From assembly GCA_900751035.1 (NCBI GenBank), contig CAADSF010000389.1, positions 1 to 43,694 of the forward strand: 43,694 nt of DNA, given 5' to 3'. The DNA is from an uncultured Oscillospiraceae bacterium. GTDB taxonomy: Bacteria > Bacillota > Clostridia > Oscillospirales > Oscillospiraceae. Shown here in pieces: positions 1 through 10,400 of the stretch. Below the pieces are notes generated by a model. That model saw only the letters and a program-made list of their open reading frames with translations, was not told the origin of the DNA and made no database searches. A program made the translations under genes and the position numbers. The number at the start of each line of letters is the position of its first letter. Within the stretch, counting starts at the first letter, position 1.

Positions 1-75
1 CCACGTCGGCTGGTTCCGCAGTTGATGCCCCAAAGGAGCGCACGAACATGCCGATAACAAAATTACAAAAAAAAC
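1..75. repeat. Left copy of 75-bp terminal overlap
   Basis: These bases are identical to 43620-43694. Joining the ends restores a continuous reading of the XRE/membrane gene (ending at position 25 in this copy) followed by the integrase ribosome site and start. This fits a circular or circularly permuted genome whose assembly was cut with a short overlap, not a biological long terminal repeat. Confidence 0.95.
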
Positions 76-1202
76 GCGACGGCCTGCAGGGCTATCGCGT
101 CCGCGTCAATTATACCGATCCCGACACCGGATCCTACCGCCGGATCGAGCGCATCGTCTACGGCAAGGCCGAGGCAGCCGATATGGAGCGACAGCTCAAT
201 GCCGAGATCAAAGCCCCCACCCCCACCGCCGACGACCGCCTCACCGTCGCCGAGTTTGCCCAGCAGTATCTCAAATACAAATCGAACGAAGTGCGTGCAT
301 CCTCGCTCGCCACGCATGAGGCCCGCCTGCGCACGCACGCTATCCCATTTTTCGGCCCGCTGCGTATGCGCGCCGTCACCCCACGGCACGTTGCCGATTG
401 GGTGTCGTCCCTGCACAGTAAGGGCCTCGCCCCCAATACCATCTCCGAGGTCTACGCAATTACAAAATCCATGTTCGCGCGCGCCGTCGAACTCCGCATC
501 ATCCCAACATCTCCCTTCGGGCGGCTCCGCTGCCGACGCAAGGCCATGCCAGACGCCCCGCAGCACGATTTCCAATTCTATACCGCAGAGCAATTTCAGC
601 GTTTTTACGCATCGGCAGCCGCCGCCGTTTCCATTGCAAAAAATCCCATCCAAGAGCGGCAATACATGATGTTTTTCGTCGTCGCATTTTATACCGGCAT
701 GCGGCCCGGCGAAGTCCTCGCCCTTCACTGGACGGATATCGACTTCCCGGCCCGCCTGATCCGTATCCGCCGCACTTATTCCGATCGGTATGGGGAGGGG
801 CCTGTCAAAACGGAGTCCTCTGTCCGCGATATTGGCGTCCCCGCCCCCCTTTTCGAGGAGCTGCAGGCGCACATCCGTTTTCAGCGCGGCATGCCCGGTT
901 TTTCTCCGGACTTCCTCGTCTGCGGCGGTCCTTCGCATCTCGTGGCGTATACTGTCCGCAGGCACAAGCTTACCTATGCGAGCGGCGCAGGACTCCCGCA
1001 GATCCGCCTCCATGATTTCAGGCACTCTCACGCCTCCCTGCTCGTTAATAATGGCATCAATATCCAGGAGGTCGCGCGCCGCCTCGGCCACTCCAATGTC
1101 AAGGAGACTTGGGACACCTATTCCCACCTGTATCCTCGCGAGCAGGACCGCGCGATCACCGTTCTTGACACCGTCCAGCTCTCTCCTCTAACCACCCCGT
1201 GA
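48..1202 (+). CDS. int: Tyrosine recombinase (phage integrase)
   Basis: Site-specific recombinase of 384 residues, the usual length for phage and ICE integrases. It is expected to join attP to the host attB and, with an excision factor, to reverse that. Residues 1-55 form the arm-binding type N-terminus. Residues 65-165 fit the SAM-like core-binding domain. The catalytic set is visible: R219 in TGMRPGE, K254 in VKTESS, H322 and R325 in LHDFRH, H348 in LGHS, and the nucleophile Y358 in TYSHLYP. The start is fixed by an AAAGGAG site nine bases upstream. It follows the XRE/membrane gene by 22 bp across the circular junction, so the two are probably cotranscribed. A repeat-rich, gene-free region directly downstream is the likely attP. 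No excisionase was recognised with confidence. All catalytic residues are intact, so it should be functional. Confidence 0.97.
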   Translation: MPITKLQKKRDGLQGYRVRVNYTDPDTGSYRRIERIVYGKAEAADMERQLNAEIKAPTPTADDRLTVAEFAQQYLKYKSNEVRASSLATHEARLRTHAIPFFGPLRMRAVTPRHVADWVSSLHSKGLAPNTISEVYAITKSMFARAVELRIIPTSPFGRLRCRRKAMPDAPQHDFQFYTAEQFQRFYASAAAAVSIAKNPIQERQYMMFFVVAFYTGMRPGEVLALHWTDIDFPARLIRIRRTYSDRYGEGPVKTESSVRDIGVPAPLFEELQAHIRFQRGMPGFSPDFLVCGGPSHLVAYTVRRHKLTYASGAGLPQIRLHDFRHSHASLLVNNGINIQEVARRLGHSNVKETWDTYSHLYPREQDRAITVLDTVQLSPLTTP

Positions 1203-1462
1203 TTTTCGGTGTTTTTTCGGTGTTCTCCCTCTTATGCTCCATCTCCGAAAACGCCGGAACCCTTGTGTTTTCAATGGTTTCGGCGTTTTTTATCCTCTCT
1301 TTTTTCGTTGATGCTCATCAACAACAACTTTTATTCATCTTTCTGTTTCTTTCTCTTTCTGCCTCTCAACGCATCTCATTTTCTCTCTTTACATTGCTCA
1401 AACTCCAACTTTCTCCGACCTCAATTTTCAAATTCTCAAAATTCTCGGTGCTCATTCGGTGC
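1203..1462. other. Probable attP region with paired arm-type repeats
   Basis: This is a roughly 260-bp gene-free, AT-rich stretch directly after int. It begins with two perfect tandem copies of TTTTCGGTGTT (1203-1213 and 1214-1224). It ends with two more CGGTG motifs, again 11 bp apart (1446-1450 and 1457-1461). Pairs of same-face recombinase arm sites flanking a core are typical of lambda-type attP. A 13-bp inverted repeat with one mismatch (1249-1261/1276-1288, 14-bp centre) could be the core, though it also looks like the int terminator. The crossover sequence cannot be set without a host attB. Confidence 0.5.
1249..1291 (+). terminator. Possible int terminator or attP core dyad
   Basis: Inverted repeat AAACGCCGGAACC / GGTTTCGGCGTTT with one mismatch, 14-base loop, followed by six T on the + strand. 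It sits 46 bp after the int stop. It could end the int transcript, or be the recombinase core dyad. The two roles cannot be separated from the sequence. Confidence 0.5.
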
Positions 1463-1470
1463 ACAAAAGG

Positions 1471-1500
1471 CCCCGGCAGTCTCCTGCCGGGGCTGTTTTT
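1471..1500. terminator. Terminator between int and late genes
   Basis: Nine-base perfect GC stem CCCCGGCAG / CTGCCGGGG with a four-base loop. It is followed by CTGTTTTT on the + strand and CCTTTT on the - strand. It lies directly after the stop of the last late gene (1504), so its main role is probably ending the - strand late transcript, with some stop function for + strand read-through. Confidence 0.85.
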
Positions 1501-1503
1501 GTG

Positions 1504-2082
1504 TCACTCCACGATGCACTCGTAGTACACGCGCGCCTTGTCCGGCACGGCGTCCTTGTCCTCGAGCCACGCCTTGGCGAGATCGAGGTAGAGGTCCGTC
1601 CCGGTGCAGCCGTGGTCCATGAGTACCTCGCAAAAATCGCTGTACACCGCATTCATTGCGCACCAAAATTCGACGGGGTCGCAGTCAATGCCGCGCTCGT
1701 GCATCATCTTGAGCACATGGTCCGGTGCCCACTTCGCGCCGACCGTGCCGTCGGCGTTTTTCATACCGCCGACCCACTTCTCGGCCTCCTCCCACGACAG
1801 ACGGTCGTCATCGTCCTGCTGCTGCTCGAATCCGATATGCCCCATCTCCCGGCGCCCCGGCTCGCGGCTTCGGCCGCCGCCTCTCGGCTCGATGTCGTAC
1901 CGGCGGCCCATCGGCTCGTCGCGGTAGCGGCGATCATAGTCGCCGTCGCTGCGCGGCGCATAGCGGCCGTCATTGTATCGCTCGCGTCCGCGCCCGTCGC
2001 GGAATCGGCCCTCCGGCCGGTCTCTGCGTTCCTCCTCGCCGCTCCCGCGGCGGTAGAACATCATTTTTGTCCTGGCGTCCAT
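1504..2082 (-). CDS. Hypothetical protein, Arg/Asp-rich N-terminus, conserved C-terminal domain
   Basis: 192 residues. The ATG at 2082 is chosen because it follows an AAGGAGGG site and the coding sense upstream belongs to the neighbouring gene in another frame. Residues 1-90 are low-complexity, rich in Arg, Asp, Gly and Tyr, and likely disordered. The last 100 residues form a compact-looking domain (LSWEEAEKWVGGMKNADG, then a WAPDHV/CDPVEFWCAMN stretch) of a kind often seen in gut Firmicutes phage structural regions; it resembles what is called DUF7841, from memory only. It is the last gene of the late operon. Function unknown; a minor virion or assembly role is inferred from position. Confidence 0.8.
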   Translation of the reverse strand: MDARTKMMFYRRGSGEEERRDRPEGRFRDGRGRERYNDGRYAPRSDGDYDRRYRDEPMGRRYDIEPRGGGRSREPGRREMGHIGFEQQQDDDDRLSWEEAEKWVGGMKNADGTVGAKWAPDHVLKMMHERGIDCDPVEFWCAMNAVYSDFCEVLMDHGCTGTDLYLDLAKAWLEDKDAVPDKARVYYECIVE

Positions 2083-2093
2083 ATCGTCCCTCC

Positions 2094-2480
2094 TTATGCC
2101 GTCGGCGCCGTGCCGTTGACGCTCGCCAGATTGCTGCTCGGCGCGCAGGCCGCGCGGCCCAGCAGCCGGAAACTGCCGCCCGTCGCGGTGGTGTTGAGCA
2201 CCGTGCTGTACTTTGTCCGCGTGCGGATCGCACAGGCGGTCAACTGTGCGCAGCCGCAGCTTGTCAGCGGATACTGCACTGTCCCGCTGCCGATCGTCAC
2301 CACGACCGGAGCCGTGATGGTCGCCGTCGTCGGGATCGTCTGCGCCACGACGAGACAGTATTTTTCGCCGTCGTTGTAGCTCCCGGCCGGCAGGTTGATC
2401 GTCAGCACGCCGTCCGCAAACGTCACGGCCTGCGAGATCACAAGGCGGCGGCACAGCTTACACACGTTGTTGCATGCCAT
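2094..2480 (-). CDS. Hypothetical late protein, beta-rich with CxxC motif
   Basis: 128 residues, starting MACNNVCKLCRR with a CxxxCxxC motif near the N-terminus, followed by alternating hydrophobic/threonine-rich segments (VVVTIGSGTVQYPL) that suggest a beta-sandwich. The start has a GGAGGATATACC site. The next gene's ribosome site overlaps this stop region, so the two are translationally close. It lies in the distal end of the late operon with other small putative virion proteins. No domain was recognised; a head or tail decoration role is possible but unproven. Confidence 0.75.
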   Translation of the reverse strand: MACNNVCKLCRRLVISQAVTFADGVLTINLPAGSYNDGEKYCLVVAQTIPTTATITAPVVVTIGSGTVQYPLTSCGCAQLTACAIRTRTKYSTVLNTTATGGSFRLLGRAACAPSSNLASVNGTAPTA

Positions 2481-2500
2481 GGTATATCCTCCTTTGCTCA

Positions 2501-2520
2501 GGGGCGGCAGCTGCCGCCCC
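2501..2520. other. Perfect 20-bp GC palindrome
   Basis: GGGGCGGCAG followed directly by its reverse complement, between the 264-residue gene (which ends toward it on its left, transcribed leftward) and the start of the 128-residue gene's leader region. No T-run follows on either strand, so it is more likely an mRNA-stabilising or regulatory hairpin than an intrinsic terminator. Confidence 0.5.
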
Positions 2521-2534
2521 GATCTCTCATCCCG

Positions 2535-3329
2535 TCAGCAGCAGCCGTAGCCCTGCTGGCAGCCTGCGCTGCAGTACGCCGCATGCGGGTTCTGCACCAG
2601 GTACGTCGGCTGCGGCGTCGAGTTGCCGGTCCGGCGGATCAGCTCTGCCGTGTTGGCGTCCATCGCGGCCTTGAGCACGGCGTTCTGCTCGCTCTGCGAG
2701 GCGGCCAGACGGAGCGTCTGGTTTTCCTGCTGCAGGGTCGAGATCTTGTCGTTGACCATAAAGTCCAGGATGCTGCGCGTGTTGGCGTTGGCGTTGTCGA
2801 TCACGTCGCGGGCCGTGCTCTGGATGGTGTTGCGGATGTCGCAGCTCTGCGTCGCAAGGTTGTAGTTGGTGTCGGCAAAGCCGCGCTCCATCAGGCGCTG
2901 CGTCTCGCAGCAGCACTGCTGCTGTCTCGCGCCGAGGTCGCAGATCTGGCTCTGCACCCCGTTAAAGCCCTGCATCATGCCCATCTGCGTTGCGTTAAAG
3001 CCCTGCTGCATCGCGATCTGCCCGTTGAGCATGCCGGTGTTCATGGCATAGAAGCCGTCACACAGGCCGTTCTGGAGCCCGCGGATGCCGCTCTGGATCT
3101 CTGCCGTCACAAAGCCGTCGTTGACTGCCTGCCGCGTGTCGATGCCGCTGAGATACGGCACCGCCATACCGGCCCCGTTGTTGCCGTTGTTGCCCCAGTT
3201 GTTGCCAAAAATCAGGGCAAACAGGATGATCACGATCCACCAAGATCCGCCGCACCCGAACATATCGTTGTTGTTGCGGTTGCCGGAGTCAGCGCCCAGC
3301 GCATACCCCATGCCAAAATCATCTGCCAT
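2535..3329 (-). CDS. Conserved phage protein with one membrane segment and Cys-rich tail
   Basis: 264 residues. After a short Gly/Asn-rich start comes a hydrophobic segment (SWWIVIILFALIFG, about residues 29-42) and an Asn/Gly linker. A long helical region follows, with repeated glycine-phenylalanine motifs (AMQQGFNATQ, MQGFNGVQ) and a CCC cluster. Residues 185-225 look coiled-coil. It ends in a Cys-rich YCSAGCQQGYGCC tail. The start is preceded by GAGGAGGATATAAC. This protein type is widespread in gut Firmicutes phages beside structural genes, but its role is not known to me. Membrane segment plus coiled coil would fit a virion or infection-stage membrane protein. Confidence 0.82.
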   Translation of the reverse strand: MADDFGMGYALGADSGNRNNNDMFGCGGSWWIVIILFALIFGNNWGNNGNNGAGMAVPYLSGIDTRQAVNDGFVTAEIQSGIRGLQNGLCDGFYAMNTGMLNGQIAMQQGFNATQMGMMQGFNGVQSQICDLGARQQQCCCETQRLMERGFADTNYNLATQSCDIRNTIQSTARDVIDNANANTRSILDFMVNDKISTLQQENQTLRLAASQSEQNAVLKAAMDANTAELIRRTGNSTPQPTYLVQNPHAAYCSAGCQQGYGCC

Positions 3330-3430
3330 TGTTATATCCTCCTCAGTTTTTATGATCCCACGGGCCGCGCGCGCCCGGTGAGTCCTTTCTGCGCGGCTTT
3401 TGTCAGGTCCCGCAAACCGAGTGGATGTGC

Positions 3431-3652
3431 TTACCGGCGGAATGGCAGCCCCAGCTGCTGCGCCATCTGCTCTACCGTCGTACCTCGCTCCCGCGCGGCG
3501 TTGTCCGCCATCTGGAGGAGCTGGTTGTAATCTTTGCCCGCCAGCATCTGCTGCATCTGCTGGAGCTGAGGTCCCGCGCCCATCTGCTGCAGGGCACCCA
3601 GCGGGTTCCGGCCCCGCTGCGCCATCTGGATCATCATCATGAGCGGATTCAT
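3431..3652 (-). CDS. Small Met/Gln-rich hypothetical protein
   Basis: 73 residues beginning MNPLMMMIQMAQRG, rich in Met and Gln (LQQMQQMLAG). Predicted mostly helical with a basic end. Its ATG overlaps the stop of the 129-residue gene by four bases (ATGA), showing translational coupling. Similar small proteins accompany the 264-residue Cys-tailed protein in related gut phages, as far as I recall. Function unknown. Confidence 0.75.
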   Translation of the reverse strand: MNPLMMMIQMAQRGRNPLGALQQMGAGPQLQQMQQMLAGKDYNQLLQMADNAARERGTTVEQMAQQLGLPFRR

Positions 3653-4038
3653 TCTGCGGGTTCCTCCTTCTTTTCTGCGGCAGTGAGCCGCTCGCTGATG
3701 CCGTTAAGCTGCGCCTGCATCTGCTGCAGCATCGTCAGCACCGGGTCTGTCGCTGTCTGTGTGCCGTTCTGCGCGGGCTGCGGAGGCGGCGCTGGAATAT
3801 ACTCCCCAAAGCGTGCGGCGCCCGCCGCAGCGTCCCAGCGCTTGGTGTAGATGCGGTTGTTTTGGATGTCCGCAAACACCATCAGGCTGCCGGAAAAGTC
3901 CACCGGCGTTGAGCTTGCCTCCTCGCGGCTCGATACCATCCGGCACATCGGCCCCTGCGGCTGCAGCGGCTGCTGCCCGTACCCGCCGTATACCGGCGGC
4001 ATCACCTGATTGTACCCGGTCTGATAGGGATATGCCAT
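3649..4038 (-). CDS. Hypothetical late protein with C-terminal coiled coil
   Basis: 129 residues. The N-terminus is Tyr/Pro/Gly/Gln-rich (YPYQTGYNQVMPPVYGGYG). The middle has a compact segment with the pattern FADIQNNRIYTKRWD, and the end is a Pro linker plus a helix (VLTMLQQMQAQLNGISERLTA). The start has GGAGGCGGAGACA ahead of the ATG. It is coupled to the downstream 73-residue gene by ATGA overlap. Probably a small structural or assembly protein; no function recognised. Confidence 0.78.
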   Translation of the reverse strand: MAYPYQTGYNQVMPPVYGGYGQQPLQPQGPMCRMVSSREEASSTPVDFSGSLMVFADIQNNRIYTKRWDAAAGAARFGEYIPAPPPQPAQNGTQTATDPVLTMLQQMQAQLNGISERLTAAEKKEEPAE

Positions 4039-4078
4039 TGTCTCCGCCTCCTGTCTTTGATGGATATATCATACCGTC

Positions 4079-4363
4079 TCAGCCTCTGCGCTGTGCCCGC
4101 TTCCGGCGCGTCTGTGCCCGCAATGTGTGCAGCCGCCGCTCGATCCCCTGCATCCGGCGGGACACCGTGCTCCGCGTCATCCCCTGCCCGAATTTGTCCT
4201 CCATCTCAAATGCGATGTCCAGCTGCGCCACCTGATCGATCAGGCACCGCCGCGCGATGTAGCTGTCCTCCTCCCCGAGGTTCGCCGCCCGGATGAGCGA
4301 CTCGACCTCCTCGCGCCGCATCCCGGCCGTGCAGCTCCCCGCCTGCATCCTGCCCTTTGACAT
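4079..4363 (-). CDS. Small HTH-like protein
   Basis: 94 residues, basic. The middle (residues 45-80) reads like a sigma-factor or XRE-type helix-turn-helix: DIAFEMEDKFGQGMTRSTVSRRM, with TRSTVSRR as the likely recognition helix. The C-terminus is Arg-rich. The start follows GGAGGGGGAACT. It lies directly after the terminator behind the giant 3125-residue gene. It may regulate the distal late genes or take part in packaging; both are guesses. Confidence 0.7.
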   Translation of the reverse strand: MSKGRMQAGSCTAGMRREEVESLIRAANLGEEDSYIARRCLIDQVAQLDIAFEMEDKFGQGMTRSTVSRRMQGIERRLHTLRAQTRRKRAQRRG

Positions 4364-4382
4364 AGTTCCCCCTCCTGTGCAT

Positions 4383-4410
4383 AAAAATGGGAGAGGGCTT
4401 TCGCCCTCCC
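4383..4410 (-). terminator. Terminator after the giant polyvalent gene
   Basis: On the - strand GGGAGGGC, a GAAA loop and GCCCTCTCCC (two-base bulge) are followed by ATTTTT. It lies 21 bp after the stop of the 3125-residue gene. No promoter was seen between it and the next gene, so some read-through is expected, which would set lower expression of the distal genes. Confidence 0.75.
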
Positions 4411-4431
4411 CCGCTGTGCGGTATTTTGTTT

Positions 4432-7400
4432 TCAGTCAAACGCTCCTGCGGCGCTGTAAAACTCCGCCCCGAAATAGCTCGAAAATGGGTTTTTCTTACC
4501 TTCCTTGCCGTTCGTGACCATCTGCCACAAGTACGCCGCCTCCTGTACGCTGAGGCCCAGCGTTGCGATGTACTTCCCGGCCTCCTCCTGCGAGACGCCG
4601 CCGCTGCCGTCCGCGTCTGCGTTCTGCAGCACGTCCGTGTATCGCCGCATCGGGATGCCGTATTTCAGGCCGGTCATGACGAGCTTCGCTGTCTTCTGCT
4701 TTTCGCTCTTGTCGTAGCTCGCAAGGATTTTCGCCTTGGTCGCCTCGCTCGCGTTGGTCGCCGTGACGGCCGCCTTCTTGGCTACTCCGGACCCCGGCAC
4801 GGCCAGCACATCATTCGCCTGCTCCCACGTCATTCCGGCTTTTTGCAGTGCCTCCGCTTCTGCCGCCTTGCTCTCCGAGGCCACGGTGTTGATGTAGGCG
4901 CTCTGCTCTGCCTTGTCGCTCCATCCCATGGACTCGATGAGATCCAGCGTCCGCTTGTTTTTCAGGCCGCTCTCCTCGTCGCCGTCCTCGTTGATGCTGT
5001 CCAGCTCGCTGTAGAGCGTGCGGAAAATGATATACTCGTCCAGCGGCACGCCGTCTTTCACGGCCTGCTGCCCTCCGCTGATCCATGTGTCCGGCACTTT
5101 CTTCGGCTCGATCTCGTAGGCCGCCAGCGCGGAGGCATAGGCCGTCAGCTTCTGGATGAGCGCGCCGCGCTCCTTCTCGGTCGCGCTCTGGTACTCATCG
5201 GACTGCATCAGGTCACCGACGCTCCCGTATACGATCCCGGTCCATGTCTTACGGTACTGCTTCTTCTGCGCATCCGTGAGCTGCAGCGTCTGCTCCGTGT
5301 CGTCTTCCATCCATTTCAGCTCGTCCGGTGCATCCGAAGGCACGGCCCACGTCCATCCCTTTTCGTTCGCCAGCTCCAGCGCGCGGGCATTTTTCAGGCC
5401 CGTCCTGCTGGTACCGCTCGCGTCGTCGGAGTCCATCTCGCTGAGCATCGTGTGCCACTGGATGTAGTCTGCGATCTTGACTCCCTCTCCGCTGAGCGTT
5501 CTGGCATCATCGATCCACCCGTCTGCCGTTTTCTCCGGTACGACCTTCTCGGCTGAAAGCCCGTTTGCATAGGTATACAGGTTGTTGAGCATTTTTGTCT
5601 TGGTCTTGTCGTCCGCCTCGTTGTAGAGGTCAGACTTCAGCAGCGACCCGATCGCTCCGGAGACGATCTTGCTCCACTCCTTTTTGTACGTCTGCTTCTG
5701 GCTGTAGTCAAGCTGTTCTGTCACTTCCTCGCCGTTGTCATCGGTGTACTTGATGGCGTTCGGCACGGCTGCCGGGAGCGCTCCGGTCCCTCCTGCAAGG
5801 TAGAGCCTTGTCAGTTCCTCCTTGCCCTCGTCGCTCATGTCCTCGGTGCGGTTGTCGAGCAGCACGCCGATGTCCGCCTTGATGTCCAGCACGGACGACT
5901 TGGAGAGCGCGTTCCGGTCGACCTCGTCCCAGATGTTGTCGTACTCTGCCATGAGCTCCGGTGCGACCCATCTCGGCAGGACCTGCACATACTTTTCTAC
6001 ATTTTTGACCGGCAGGCCCATGACCGTGGATGCCTCCAGCGCCAGATCCTTCAGCGCGCCGGGCGCAAGCTCCCATTTTCCGTTCTTGAGGATCTTCGCC
6101 GCGCTGATCGCACTCTCGGCCGTGTCGGTCAGCAGCTGCAGCGCGTTGACGTCCGGGCCGTACCACGTCTCATCAAAGGCGATGGACTCCACAAGGCCCA
6201 CCAGCTCCTCACCGGCGATTGAGATGCCTGCAAGGCCCTCTATCATACCGAGCCCGAGCTGCTTCGCGACCTCGCCCCAGTTGAGTCCGTCCTCGTCCCA
6301 CAGCTCATCTCTCCGCCGCAGCGCATTGATCATGACGCTGATGGAGGCGGACACAAACTGCGATGCGATCACGGCCGCGCCGGACCTTGCCAGCTGCTTC
6401 CGCGCTGCGATCATCGCTCTGCGGTTCTCGGCCGTCTTGTTCTGCAGGTAGGCCGCTCTCGCCGCCTGGTACTTGCCCTGCCCCTCTCGGAGCAGGTTGA
6501 AGCTCTGGAAGGCATCCGCGCGGAACATCGTCATGAATCGGCTGATGTTGTTCGGATTCGCGCGAGCGACGGCCGCACGCTCCAGAATGCTCGAGTTGGA
6601 CTGCGTGTCCAGCACGACCTTGTTAAACAGCGTCGCGACCTTCGTCCAGTAGGCATCCGTCCCGCTGTTGATCTCCTCGGACGTGCCCGGCGTCAGCCCT
6701 GTCGTGCGGCTCACGTTCCGTTCGCAGGCCAGCATCAATCGGCGCGTGATAAAGCTGTCCATCGCCTGCGCCCAGTTGTATCCGAGCGGCAGCTTCGTCA
6801 CGAGCGCCTCGTTCGTGGTCAGGTCGTGCAGTTCCTGCGTCGCGTTGCCCTGATTGCGGTACCAGTAGACGGAGCTGTACTGTCCGAGCGTGTCCGTGCT
6901 GACCTTGCCCTTCATGCCCCGCAGCAGCCCCGCTGCGAGATCGCCGGGGCTGAGATATGCCATGGCTGTTGCATAGCTGCCCCACTGCTTGAGCATGGAG
7001 CTCGGGTTAAACGAGATCACCGCGCTCGCATACTGGCCGCGCAGCCAGCCGAAGAACCCGGAAAACGCGTCCATGTCCTTCCCGCTGCGCTGGAGGTCCC
7101 CGACGAGCTTTTCGATGTAGTTGATGGAGCTTTTACCCCACTTCCCGGCGATCACATTCCGCACGCTTTCTGCGCTCTGCGTGCGGATCGCGCCACCGCC
7201 CTCCTTGCTGCGGTCTCGTCCGAGCAGCCTGTCCGTCTGCGACAGCCGGACCTTCCCGGCGTTTTCGTAGTAGGTGCTGTTCATAACGGCGTTCAGGTCG
7301 CGGATCGGCAGCGCCAGACCGTAGTATTTGCTGACGGATTCCACGCTCCGCTGGAACGTCTGCGAGGCGTCCTGCAGCAATACAGGGTTCGCGCCCTTCC

Positions 7401-10400
7401 CGGTTCTCTGCTTCAGGAACCCGAGCCCGGTCAGCGAAATGTCGTTGCGCACCTGATCATTGTCCTGCACGGTAAACGCGCGGTCGGACTCGATCGGGAA
7501 ATAGTTTTTGACCATGGCCTTCTCGTAGCCGTCCATGATCATGGATACCTCGTTGATCGCGTTTTTGGCCTGCCCGTCAAAATACTTGCTCAGGATCGCG
7601 GCAAACTGGATCTCCTGCGCCGTTGCGCCGCGCACGATGTCCCGCACCGCCTGCGGCGTCAGCGTCACAACGTCACCGCGCGCATACGCCTCCGAGATGT
7701 TGCCCTTCTTGTAGAGCGCACGGTTCGGCACGCGCATACCGCCCTCGGCGATATGCCGCAGGTTGTCCTCGTTTTTGCTGTGCATGATCAGGGAGACTCG
7801 CATCATCGGGGTCATTGTCAGCTCATTGATCGCGCTCGCCGTCCCGTCCTTAATGACGGCCGCGCCGCGCGGCGTGTCGACTGTGATCCACTGCGCATCC
7901 TTTCCGGTTGCGCTCTCGACCCATTTCTTGTTTGCCTTGTCCGCGAGGAATCCGTTAAAGAGACCCTGCGCCCGCATCTCATACAGGCGGCGTTTCTCCT
8001 CTCCGCGTTCCAGCCCGTGCAGCAGCTCGGCTGTCGCGCCGTCTTCCTTCCAGCCTCCCAGTTCCAGGAAAAAGCGCTTCGCGTCGGTCTGCATCAGGAC
8101 AAAGTCTCTGGCCTTGCCTGCGTTGCTCCCCTTCGCAGCCTTTACTTCCTTTCGGACGTTCTCGGCCATTTCAGACACTGTCTCGCGGCGCACGGTCGCG
8201 AGCATCTGATTCCGATTGCGGATCTGCGTTGCTACTGCCGTGATGTCCTGCGCAAGCTGCCTCACCTCGTTCATGTCGTCCATGTTATCGATGCGCTTCT
8301 TGTCGAGTCTGGCCAGCCGGTCCTCCACGTCCTTGTCGCGGATAAAGTTCTCGCCCATGGCTTCCATGGCCTGCCGGTAGCTCAGCGCAAGCTCCTGCAG
8401 ATTCTCGATACCGTCCGGCGTGATGCTTCTTGCCACGAGATCGATGTTGCCGATGACCTTCTGAATCGCTGCCCGCTGCTCCGCAGATGATTTGTTCGCC
8501 ATGCGGCTCAGCTGCTTTGCACTCTTGAGTAGCTTCTCGCGGGCGAGGCTCTCCATCTGCTGCGCCGTCCGGCTGCGCAGCCGGTTTTCAAAATATTGCT
8601 GCTGCGCCTGCAGGGATTTCGCCGACCGGGCCGCGAGCTTGACCTCGATGTTTGCCTTCTCGCCAAACCGCTGCAGCTGGTCGTCCAGCACCTTCCCCAG
8701 CTCCTCGACCTTCTCGCGCATGCTCCAGCTGTAGTCGTCTGCATTCTGCCGGATCATGTCGCCGATGGTCATCTGCTTCCCGTAGCCTTCCGACGCCAGA
8801 TTCACGATGTCGCGCAGCTGCTGCTGCGGGCTGCGAGTCGTGTCAAACATCTGGCCGAATTCCTTCTGCAGTTCGGCCGTCCAGCTCTGGATGCTGCGGT
8901 ATCCGTCCTTGTAGGTAAAATAGATGCCGCTGTCATACGCGCTTTCCTTGATGTCGTCCCACTCCTCGCCGAACGCGGTCCGCACCTCGTCCGGCACTTG
9001 GATCCACTTCTCGCGCAGCCGCTGGCTGATCTCGCTTTCCCGGTTGTCGAGCATTTCCCGCTCCGTCCCCAGTTCAATCAGCGTGTCGAGCATCTTGTTG
9101 CGCAGTTCGTTTGTGATGTGGCCTTTCTGCCCCTCCTGATAGGCCTGCTCGGCAAGCTCTCGGATCTGGATCGTCGCCTGTGTGCGGTTTGCCTCCGGGA
9201 CGTTAAAGCTCTCGATCAGCGCGTTCGTCAGGTCTCTCGTGGCCTGACGGGGCTTCTCCTTCTGGATCGCCTCTTTGGCTGCCTGATCCTGCCGGCGCTT
9301 TTTCTCCTCGCGGGCGGCGGTCTTCTTCTCCTGCAGCTCGTTTTTGTAATCGAGGATCTCCTGCCGGAGGCCCGTGATGCGCTCCTCGCTCTGCTCTGCC
9401 ATCTCGCTGGTGAGTGTTCCGCCCTGCTTCGCCTGCCGGAGCGCTGCGCGCTCAATGTCGATCTGCTTCTGCAGCTTGTCGATCTTGCGCTGGAGCTTCG
9501 CTTCCGGCGTCTTTCTGGCCTCTGCACGTCGCTGCTTTTCTGCCTCTCGCTTTGCCGCTGCGCGCTTGTTCTGCTCGGTCTTGATCATCTGCAGCATGTC
9601 TCCGAGGCGCTGGTTGCGGCTCTCAGCGTATTTCTGCACGCCCTCTGTCACGGCCTCGGCCGCCTCGTTGACTCGCATGCCCTCCGACTCTGCCGTCATG
9701 GCCTGCTTGACCCGCTCGGTCTGCTTTTTCAGGGTGGCGTCGCTCATCTTGCTGATGGACTGTGCCAGCTCACCCTTTCCCTTTTTCAGGTACTCCTGCA
9801 GCTCTGCTTCTGCCTGTGCCTTGAGCGCGTCGCTGCGTGTCGCAGCCTCGGCCCTCTGCACCTGCATGTTCAGATCATTTAGGTCGTCCGATACCGAGAA
9901 ACTCGCCTTCTTCTCCATCGCTTTTCGGAATGCTGCCGCGATATCGCTCTCGGCCGGTCCGCTTTCCGAAACTTTTTTATCGTATGCTCCGGATTCCCAC
10001 TTGACATCTGCGAGAAAGTTTTGTATATTAGTCTGGAAGTCAGAGCTTTGCATGGTTCCCTGGGAATTGGACCCTTGGTTCCCAGCATTTAAGCTCTGGC
10101 TTCTTTTTTTATCCAAAAACAAGAGCTTTCCAGTTGCTGCGGCGGTCTCAATGTCGTTTGCTACTTTATCGCGTTCGTACGCTGTTATTACTTTGTTTAC
10201 ATCGAGTAGTTTGTTTTTGTATTTCCCTCTAGTTCCAATTTCTTCGACTACTACCGCCGTCCCGCCATTGATTTCTTTGTCTGTTACAAGCACTAGGCGG
10301 TTTCGGCGGCTTCCTTTTTCTCCCGGCTTGGAAACAAAAGCCGCCACGGGATTTTCCGATTTTTCAAGAATTTCGAGCAGTCCATCCGCTCCTAGACCGT

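Noticed and set aside
1725..3530. Long + strand open frame opposite late genes; similar ones at 4387-5556, 6826-8490, 8596-9882, 12634-14544, 15289-17598 and 19597-21765
   Set aside because: They are antisense shadows of GC-rich - strand genes: no ribosome site, Arg/His/Leu-rich composition and no family pattern, while the - strand frames have clear domains and starts.
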